14,928 nucleotides of DNA from CAZNDN01 sp964571815 (GTDB lineage Bacteria; Fibrobacterota; Chitinivibrionia; Chitinivibrionales; WJKA01), in the NCBI GenBank assembly GCA_964571815.1, contig CAZNDN010000101.1, positions 1 to 14,928 on the forward strand. The letters are read 5' to 3'. The notes beneath the pieces are model-generated. The model was not told the DNA's origin. It worked only from the letters and a program-made list of their open reading frames with translations, and made no database searches. The translations under genes were made by a program, and so were the position numbers. Within the stretch, counting starts at the first letter, position 1. Each line of letters opens with the position of its first letter. Shown here piece after piece: positions 6,491 through 13,900 of this stretch.

Positions 6491-8875
6491 ATGGCGACCA
6501 GCACGAGAAACCGTTCCGCTCAGAAAAGCGGAGCACAGAAGAAACAAGGCACCTCAAACTGCCGGGAGCAGGAGCGCATACTTGACGCAATCTCCGCGCC
6601 GATGTTTGTGACGAATCAGGATCTTGTGATTACTCGAGTCAATGATGCGGCTTTGCAAACCACGGGGTATACACGAGAGGAAGTTGTGGGCAAGATGACG
6701 TGCGCCGATTTCGCGCAGACGCCTCTGTGCGGTACCAAAGACTGCACGATCAAGAATTGCATGCGAACCGGGGAAAGCATCAAGGGCGAAACCGTCATGA
6801 AACGCAGGGAAGCCGGGGAGCTTCCTATCATTGCCGCGTGTTCGGCCATATTCGACAACGATGGGAAGCCGTTGGGCGGGATGGAAGTTATCATCGACAA
6901 CACCCAGGCCGTCGAGGCGCAGGAGCAGAGCGAAAACATTCTGCGTTCGATTGGTGCTCCGATGTTTGTGACGGATGAGAATCTTGTGATCAAGTCGGTC
7001 AACAAGGCAGCCCTGGACGCTGCCGGGTATCGCGAAGAAGAAGTAGTGGGGAAGATGACGTGCGCTGATTTTGCGCGCACCCCGCTGTGCAATACCGAGA
7101 AGTGCACGATCAAGAACTGTATGAAGACCGGTGAAGTTATCAACGGTGAAACGGTCATGAAAACGCGTGACGGCAAAGATGTGCCGATCCAGGCCGCCTG
7201 CTCCGCGTTGTTTGACAAAGACGGGAAACCCTATGGGGGCATGGAGGTAATTGTGGATCGGACGGAAGCCGCGGAGGCGGCTTTCAAAATGGACAATATC
7301 CTTAAGAGCGTCGGTGCGCCGATGTTTGTGACAAATGCCGATCTGGTTATCGAGTCGGTGAATGACGCGGCACTGAAGGCTCTGGGGTATACCAGGGAAG
7401 AAGTGGTAGGGAAGATGACCTGTGCCGACTTCGCCAGGACCCCGTTGTGTAACTCGGAAAAATGTACGATCAAGAACTGCATGCGGACCAAGGATGTTAT
7501 TACGGGGGAAACGGTCGCGGAATCAAGAACAGGCCAGAAGATCCCGGTAGCGGCAGTCTGTTCGGCTCTGTTTGATAAGGAGGGCAAGCCATACGGCGGC
7601 ATGGAAGTCATCATCGATCAGAGTGAGCAGAAGGAAACCCTTTCTGAAGTTGCCCGCCTGATCGAAGCGGCCAATAGAGGCGAACTTGAAGAGCGCACGG
7701 ATGCCTCCAAGGCACAGGGCGACTACAAGAAGCTCCGCGAGGGTATCAACAATCTCCTTGATGCCGTGGTGGATCCGATCAACGAGGCCGCCCAGGTCCT
7801 GGAGGCCGCCTCCAACAGGACCTTAAGCAAACGGGTCAAGGGTGATTACCAGGGCAAGTTCGCGGATTTGAAGAAGAACATCAATGATGCGATACAGAAC
7901 CTTGATACGGCTCTGCAGCAGGTATCCGAAGCGACCGAGCAGGTTTCATCGGCGAGCCAGCAGATCGCGTCGGGCAGCCAGACCCTCTCACAGGGCGCCA
8001 ACGAACAGGCAAGCTCTCTTGAGGAGGTGTCCAGCAGCCTGGAGGAGATGTCGTCGCAGACCAAACAGAATGCGGAGAATGCTCAGCAGGGTCGCAGTTT
8101 GGCCGATGAGGCGAATCGAAACGCACTTGGCGGCGGAGAGTCCATGAAGAAGATGGTGTCCGCGATGGGCAGTATCAAGGATTCCTCCAGCGCAACCGCG
8201 AAGATTGTCAAGACAATCGATGAGATCGCCATGCAGACCAACCTGCTTGCGCTCAATGCCGCGGTGGAGGCCGCGCGGGCCGGCGAAGCGGGGCGCGGGT
8301 TTGCGGTGGTGGCCGAGGAAGTCCGGAACCTGGCGCAGCGCTCTGCCGAAGCGGCCAAGAACACCGCCGACATGATCAACGAGTCGGTGGGGAACGCGGA
8401 GAACGGCTCGAAGATTTGCGAGGAGGTGGCCAAGGCGCTGGAGGCGATTCAGGAAGGTAACAAGAAGGTCAACGACCTGATTGCCGAGATTGCCGCCGCC
8501 TCGGATGAGCAGTCCAAGGGAATCGATCAGGTCAATACCGCGGTTGCCGAGATGGACAAGGTTACCCAACAGAATGCGGCCAATTCCGAAGAATCGGCGA
8601 GTTCGGCCGAAGAACTCAGCTCGCAGGCCGAGGAACTGCAGAGTATGGTGGCGCAGTTCGAACTCTCCGAAAACGGCAACGGCCGGAAAAAGACGACCGT
8701 TCGAAAAGCGCAGGCAACACATACCCCGCCGGCGCAGCAATCGTACCAGGCGGCGCCCGCGCGCAAAGGTAACGGCGGCCACAACGAGGGAAACGGTAAC
8801 GGCCGCAAAAAAGCGCACGCCGTGAGCCGTGAGTCAATTCCCATGGATGACGAGGAAGCATTGAAGGAGTTCTGA
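6491..8875 (+). CDS. Cytoplasmic methyl-accepting chemotaxis protein with three Cys-rich PAS domains
   Basis: A 794-residue receptor with no signal peptide or membrane helix. Residues about 30-385 are three PAS domains repeating every 120 residues. Each has the cysteine set C-x8-C-x4-C-x4-C (C71/80/85/90, then 191/200/205/210 and 311/320/325/330) plus a fifth cysteine in a CSAxFD motif (117, 237, 357). Residues about 378-470 look like one or two HAMP-like linkers. The methyl-accepting coiled coil follows, with the conserved CheA/CheW-binding tip around 578-620 (EIAMQTNLLALNAAVEAARA). The tail (about 727-794) is low-complexity Asn/Gly/Lys and ends in DDEEALKEF; a C-terminal CheR-binding pentapeptide would have an aromatic where Leu stands, so that role is doubtful. 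The ATG follows GGAGGG (6480-6485). It should sense a cytoplasmic cue; the conserved cysteines suggest metal, Fe-S, haem or thiol redox chemistry, none shown directly. Confidence 0.95.
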   Translation: MATSTRNRSAQKSGAQKKQGTSNCREQERILDAISAPMFVTNQDLVITRVNDAALQTTGYTREEVVGKMTCADFAQTPLCGTKDCTIKNCMRTGESIKGETVMKRREAGELPIIAACSAIFDNDGKPLGGMEVIIDNTQAVEAQEQSENILRSIGAPMFVTDENLVIKSVNKAALDAAGYREEEVVGKMTCADFARTPLCNTEKCTIKNCMKTGEVINGETVMKTRDGKDVPIQAACSALFDKDGKPYGGMEVIVDRTEAAEAAFKMDNILKSVGAPMFVTNADLVIESVNDAALKALGYTREEVVGKMTCADFARTPLCNSEKCTIKNCMRTKDVITGETVAESRTGQKIPVAAVCSALFDKEGKPYGGMEVIIDQSEQKETLSEVARLIEAANRGELEERTDASKAQGDYKKLREGINNLLDAVVDPINEAAQVLEAASNRTLSKRVKGDYQGKFADLKKNINDAIQNLDTALQQVSEATEQVSSASQQIASGSQTLSQGANEQASSLEEVSSSLEEMSSQTKQNAENAQQGRSLADEANRNALGGGESMKKMVSAMGSIKDSSSATAKIVKTIDEIAMQTNLLALNAAVEAARAGEAGRGFAVVAEEVRNLAQRSAEAAKNTADMINESVGNAENGSKICEEVAKALEAIQEGNKKVNDLIAEIAAASDEQSKGIDQVNTAVAEMDKVTQQNAANSEESASSAEELSSQAEELQSMVAQFELSENGNGRKKTTVRKAQATHTPPAQQSYQAAPARKGNGGHNEGNGNGRKKAHAVSRESIPMDDEEALKEF
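6578..7640 (+). repeat. Three tandem 360-bp repeats encoding the Cys-PAS domains
   Basis: Units begin at 6578, 6938 and 7298, exactly 360 bp apart with no indel in the compared core. GATGTTTGTGAC recurs at 6601, 6961 and 7321, and the GGAAGATGAC-like segment before each first cysteine also keeps register. Third-position differences show the copies are not very recent. The equal spacing and shared cysteines imply intragenic duplication followed by selection on protein sequence. Confidence 0.85.
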
Positions 8876-8903
8876 TATGGTTCCGTCGTATCCCGTGGTT
8901 TCA

Positions 8904-8928
8904 TGCCGGCGGCCTGTGGCCGCCGGCA
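8904..8928 (+). terminator. Strong GC hairpin at the end of the chemosensory operon
   Basis: GCCGGCGGCC and GGCCGCCGGC form a perfect 10-bp stem with a TGT loop (8905-8927), extended by a T-A pair. It lies 29 nt after the receptor stop codon. No U-tract follows directly, so it may be a weak intrinsic terminator or a 3'-end stabilising stem; position and strength favour an operon end. Confidence 0.6.
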
Positions 8929-9034
8929 ACCAATCGGACGGTTTCTCCTCTGCCTGCCACAGGGAGAGAGTTCGTATCTCTACAGCACCAACGTCCATGA
9001 AAATGAAGGCTGACGCTTACAAGGAGTCTATGTG

Positions 9035-10333
9035 ATGAGCCGACTGGTTGCCGAGGTTCTCAAAAGAGTCGAGAGTGATGGGCTCGCGGTGAGGAACTCT
9101 TCATTGAACATGCCGCCTGTCGCGGTGAACAAGGTCGAGTTGTACCTCTCCTTCCACGGCAATGATCGGTGTGCACATTGTGTTACCTGCTCAGGCCCTC
9201 ATCGGCAGGAGATGCTCTTACCGGACGATGCTCGAAAGGTTCTGCGCAACGTTCGCGATTTCTCAATACTAACCAGGTTGCGCCAATTGTCGAGCGTGGG
9301 ACATTTCCGTTTTGCCCGGCCCCGGCGATGTAGGGAACTGGATACCATTGAGCGCCCTCCGTCGGAACTGACGGCGCAGTTAATTGGAGACTATGCCGAT
9401 TGTCTCATGGGAAAGGGATACACGTCGGAATGGGTGGGTGAAGGATTGACAACGACATTACCTTTCGGCAGGCCGTCGATCAGATTAAGCGGCGGAGAGT
9501 TTTTCACGTGGCCGCACAAACTGGGCGGGAAGCCGGTTGAAGAAGACCGCAGGCTGGAACTGCAGTGTGAGTTGCTCCAGCAAATTCGAGATATCCTTCC
9601 CGAGTACGATATCTTCATACTGACCAACGGCCGGTTCGCCTCCTCTCAGCAAAGAGCCGACAAAGTCCTTGCCGCATGGTCCGGCTGTTCGCCCGCGGGC
9701 GGCGGCAGGACCAGGTTGTCGATTTCGATCGATGTTTTCCACAGGCCTCCTCCGGGAAGTACGGTTGAAGAGATGCTCAACAGAATATGGGTTGCCTGTC
9801 GCAAGGTGAATATGGGCGCCCCCTTCCTCTACGGAGTCACCAATGCAAGGGTCGGCCTGGTCGGTCGTGCTCTGACTCAACTGGGATGCTGCAAGGCGGA
9901 AGTTTCTCTCATAACCGACATGTCGGGAAGCGGGCTTAACCCCAGGGCCTCTCTGTGCCTCGATCCTGTTGATCTGGCAGCTACGGATGGGTGCAATGAA
10001 TTGAAAGGTTTTTTCTGCGAAACCGAGTACGGAATAATCCCGGTCAACAATATCGTTGTCACACCCGAAGGACGAATGGCGTATTGCTGTGCCTGTGTCG
10101 GCGACTACGGTGATTTTGTACATGAACCCCGGCGGTGTCTTCGCAACGTTCTGCTCGACCCGGTGTCGGTTATGCTCCGTCGCCATGAAACTGCAGTCAA
10201 ATTGCTCAACATCGCCGTCAAACTCGACCCGTCAATCAAAGTTTTCGGAACCGGAGAGAATGCGGCAATTACCGGATCGACCTGCTACCAGATGCTGACG
10301 GGACGGCGACCCGGCTGCAATGGTGAGAATTGA
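9035..10333 (+). CDS. Radical-SAM-like protein with variant cysteine motif and SPASM-like C-terminus
   Basis: A 432-residue protein with a radical-SAM-like plan. LYLSFHGNDRCAHCVTC (residues 36-52) stands where the CX3CX2C cluster motif is expected. By alignment with the common C-N-x-R-C-x-H-C form, the first cysteine is G42; C46 and C49 remain and an extra C52 follows, giving CX2CX2C. Later hallmarks are present: SGGE (152-155) for SAM binding, LTNG near 197 and LSISIDVFHR near 231-240. The C-terminal third is Cys-rich, with VTPEGRMAYCCAC (C351, C352, C354) like a SPASM auxiliary-cluster domain. The ATG at 9035 is 8 nt after AAGGAG (9021-9026); a GTG at 9032 is the alternative. No peptide substrate or partner enzyme is visible nearby. 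It may be an active variant, a degenerate non-catalytic relative or an Fe-S binding protein. The fold is fairly secure; the reaction is unknown. Confidence 0.75.
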   Translation: MSRLVAEVLKRVESDGLAVRNSSLNMPPVAVNKVELYLSFHGNDRCAHCVTCSGPHRQEMLLPDDARKVLRNVRDFSILTRLRQLSSVGHFRFARPRRCRELDTIERPPSELTAQLIGDYADCLMGKGYTSEWVGEGLTTTLPFGRPSIRLSGGEFFTWPHKLGGKPVEEDRRLELQCELLQQIRDILPEYDIFILTNGRFASSQQRADKVLAAWSGCSPAGGGRTRLSISIDVFHRPPPGSTVEEMLNRIWVACRKVNMGAPFLYGVTNARVGLVGRALTQLGCCKAEVSLITDMSGSGLNPRASLCLDPVDLAATDGCNELKGFFCETEYGIIPVNNIVVTPEGRMAYCCACVGDYGDFVHEPRRCLRNVLLDPVSVMLRRHETAVKLLNIAVKLDPSIKVFGTGENAAITGSTCYQMLTGRRPGCNGEN

Positions 10334-10498
10334 CAATTGCTGTAAGAATGAAACCGCCGAACTATGGTCGCGGTGAACAATCAATGAGTAAGAGAGCGGG
10401 ACGGCCTCCGGCAAAGCCCGCGGTATCGAGGCAGAGATGATCCGGATTTTCCGTCGTTCGGCGTAATCGGCTTCCCCGCAAGAGTGAGGAAATGCATC

Positions 10499-10906
10499 AT
10501 GAGCCACGTGAAGAAATGTCAGGCCCTGGTAATCGACGACCAGGAACCCATGCGCCACTATCTCAGCCACGTACTGGAGGAACTTGGGTATACGGTGAGC
10601 CGGTCAGGTGATGGTGAACAGGGACTTCGTCTGTTTTATGATAAGCGTTTTCACCTCGTGGTTACCGACATCTGCATGCCCGGCAAGGACGGCATTGAAG
10701 TGGTGATCGAGATGCGGCGGATCTATCCACCGGTGCCGATCGTGGCGCTGTCGGGTGTGGACTCTCGAGAGAGGCTGCTGATGCTTGCGGGGATGTTCGA
10801 GGCGGATGCCACTTTGAAAAAGCCCTTTCTCCGGGAGGAGTTGGTTGCGGCGGTTCGAAAAGCCGTGGGCAAGAGAATGGAGCGGGGGGATGTTCGGGCG
10901 TATTGA
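10499..10906 (+). CDS. CheY-like single-domain response regulator
   Basis: A 135-residue stand-alone receiver. It has the acidic pair D13/D14 (VIDDQE), phospho-acceptor D57 (VVTDICMPG), switch Ser S85 (ALSG) and K108 (KKPF), so the phosphorylation site is complete. There is no output domain, only a short basic tail. The ATG at 10499 is chosen over an in-frame GTG at 10484 because GAGGAAA (10486-10492) gives a suitable ribosome-site distance. It lies about 165 nt after the radical-SAM-like gene and about 50 nt before the hybrid kinase, which is therefore a plausible phosphodonor; CheA is another candidate. It differs clearly from the receiver at 2256, so the window carries two distinct CheY-type outputs. 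Confidence 0.93.
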   Translation: MSHVKKCQALVIDDQEPMRHYLSHVLEELGYTVSRSGDGEQGLRLFYDKRFHLVVTDICMPGKDGIEVVIEMRRIYPPVPIVALSGVDSRERLLMLAGMFEADATLKKPFLREELVAAVRKAVGKRMERGDVRAY

Positions 10907-10955
10907 GGGCGCATCCAGGCTGGATAGTGGATGACACACGCGGGGTTGCGCCGGA

Positions 10956-13900
10956 ATGAAGAATCCGGAGGAAAGATTTAAATTGTTCAAAGTAGTACGG
11001 AAAGCAATTGAGTCCGGGACCGGGCACGAAACCGGAGCGACCATGCGATATCCGGGTGGCAATGACGAGCCCGTGCGGGAACTCCTGCGTTTCATCCGTT
11101 TCTCGGAGCACGTCGCCGCCCGCATTCATGGTGTTCGCGACAGAGAGGCCATCCTCGATACCCTCATGGAAGAAGTCATTTCTTCGGGCACGTACACATC
11201 CAGTGTGATGCTGTTTGCCGACGATGCTTCCACCTTGAAGCTTGCCGCACTCTCCGCAAAACCGGCCCTGATTCGGAAGCTGGAAAAGAAGACTGGTCTG
11301 CGCCCGGGCGCGTTTCGCGTAGAACTGAAAAAGTCGGAGACGTGGTCCCGGGTGGCTCGAGGCGGAGAGACCCTTCGCGTACGCGCCGTGGATGTTGTCG
11401 GGGAGCTGTTTCCGGGCCCGCTTGCCTTCGCGGTAGTCAAGTTGCTCGGAAAGCAAAACGAGGAGGGGATACTGACGCCGCTGTATCGCGGAAAGCGCAT
11501 TGTCGGCACACTCGCTCTCAGTTGCCCGGCGTTGTACGATGAGTACGTCCCGTCGGTGCAAAACCTCGCCCGACACATCTCTGCCGAACTGGAGCTTGCC
11601 GACGATCTGCGGCAGCGCAAACGCGTTCAGGAGCATCTTCTGCGCACGGAATCGGACCTCAGGGGACGTGTGAGGGAGCTTAACTGCTTCTACGGCATTT
11701 CCGAGGCGGTGGAACGCCCGGGCGCAACGCTGCCCGACATCCTCCGAGAGAGTGTTGAACTCGTGCCACAATCGTGGCAGCACTCCGACGTGGCCTGCGC
11801 CCGGATCGTGTATGATGGTGTCACGTATCGCAGTGGACGGATCTGCGGCTCCCGGGGAGCGTGCTCCGAGTGTCGGAATGACCATAGTGCCGCCGAACTC
11901 AGGGCGGAAGGAAAGCCCGTTGGTGAAATCAGGGTTTGCTACGTTGAAAACAGGCCGCGTGCCGACCGCGGGCCGTTCCGGAAAGAGGAGATACGCCTGC
12001 TGCACGCGGTCGCCGAACGTCTGGGACGCGTAATCGAGCGATATCGGGCGACCGAAAAACTGCGCGTAAGCGAAGCAGCAGCCCGCCGGATTATCGACAC
12101 CATGCAGGAGGTATACTACCGTGCCGACACGGCCGGGAAGATACTCACCGTCAGCCCGTCGGCCACGCGGATCACCGGATATGAATCGGTGGAAGAGCTT
12201 ATCGGACTTGATATCGCCCGTGATATTTACGCCGAACCCGCTCAGCGGAAAGATTTCCTCAAAGCGCTTACAAGGGAAGGCCATGTCCGGGACTGCGAGC
12301 TGCAGCTCAAGCGGAAGGACGGTTCACGGGCAACCGTACTGGTCTCCAGTTCCCTGATTCGTGACGATGCGGGGAAGCCCCGCGGGGTCGAAGGCATCAT
12401 CAGGGACATCACCGCGTACCGGGCGCAGGAGCAGGCGCGACGGGAGTCGGAGGAGAAATACCGGGCACTGTTTGAGTTGAGCCCCGACGGTATTCTGTTC
12501 TGCGACATTGCGACGAAGGCCGCACGATACGCCAACGACAGCTTCTGCCGGATGCTGGGGTACAGCCGTGAGGAAGTGACGAACATGCATTTCTCAAGGT
12601 TCCATCCCCCCGACCGGATCGAGCGGGTGGCGGAGGCCTTTGAGGCCCAGATGCGAGGCGAGCATTCCCTGGCCCGGGATATTCCGTGCCTGCGCAAAGA
12701 CGGTACGCTGCTCTATGCCGATGTCAATGCAATGCCGGTGACCGTGGACGGGCGGCAGTGTCTGGTGGGCATTTTCCGCGATATCACCGAACGCCGTCGT
12801 TTGGAGCACCGGCTCGGCAAGGCGGCGGCCGAGTGGCGCGCAACATTCGATGCGGTTGAAGACCTGATAGCCCTCATTGGTCGCGACCATGTCATTCGCC
12901 GGGCGAATCGAGCGATGAAAGAGCTGTTTGCGCCCGGAGCGGTTGAAGGACGACGGTGCTACGAGGTTATTCACGGGACACCCACACCGGCGGAGGCCTG
13001 CGGAAGCTGCCGTGTGTTCGCAACCGGCGCCTCGACACGTCAGGAACTCAAGGAGAAAAACCTCGGTGACCGGTGGTTCGATGTGGTCGTTTCGCCGGTG
13101 AAAGGCGAAGACGGCAGCATAAAGCAGGTGGTGCACACCATGAGGGACATCACCGATCAGAAGAGGGCGAGCGAGCAATTGCGGGAGAGCAATGCTCAAC
13201 TGGAACAGGCTATTGCGCGGGCCAACGGCATGGCGGTGAAGGCCGAGGCGGCCAACGTGGCAAAGAGCCGTTTCCTGGCCAACATGAGTCACGAGATCCG
13301 CACACCCCTCAACGGGGTCGTGGGCATGAGCGACCTCATGTCCGATACGTCGCTGGACCCGGGGCAGCGGCAATACCTGAAGGTGATCCGGACCTCGGCC
13401 CGATCCCTCCTTGCAATCGTGAACGATATCCTTGACTATTCAAAGATCGAAGCCGATAAGCTGCAGCTTGAGGACCGTGAGGTTGACGTAGAGACCCTGG
13501 TGGCCGATGTTGCCGACATGGTGGCGTCTCGTGCCGCCCGAGGAATCGAGGTGGTCGCAATCGTGCATGACAGTGCTGCGTCGGTATTCCGCGGCGACCC
13601 GGCGCGGCTTCATCAGGTCTTGCTCAATCTGGCAACCAACGCCGTGAAGTTCACGTCGCAGGGAGAAGTGGTGATAGAGGCTCGGTCCGCCCAAAGAGAC
13701 GATAGCGGCTCGACGCTGCGTTTCTCGGTGCGGGATACCGGTGTCGGAATCGCGCCGGCCGATCGGACAAAACTATTCGAGTCCTTTGAGCAGCTTGACG
13801 TCTCGACCACGCGCAAATTCGGCGGCACGGGCCTGGGTCTTGCCATCTCCAGGCGCCTGGTCGAAATGATGAGGGGTGAGATCGGCGTGGAGAGCATTGA

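Noticed and set aside
10396..10421. GCGGG/CCCGC inverted repeat as a terminator of the radical-SAM-like gene
   Set aside because: The stem is only 5 bp with a 16-nt loop and no T-tract follows.
10384..10440. Eighteen-codon ORF between the radical-SAM-like gene and the receiver
   Set aside because: Too short and without a Shine-Dalgarno; the basic, Pro-rich product resembles nothing known.
10662..12284. Long open frame on the minus strand opposite the second receiver and the hybrid kinase (about 540 codons)
   Set aside because: It overlaps two well-supported + strand genes, has no recognisable motifs and no convincing ribosome site.
13450..13458. GCCGATAAG resembling a flagellar sigma-28 -10 element
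   Set aside because: It lies inside the hybrid kinase coding sequence and has no matching -35 element at the right spacing.
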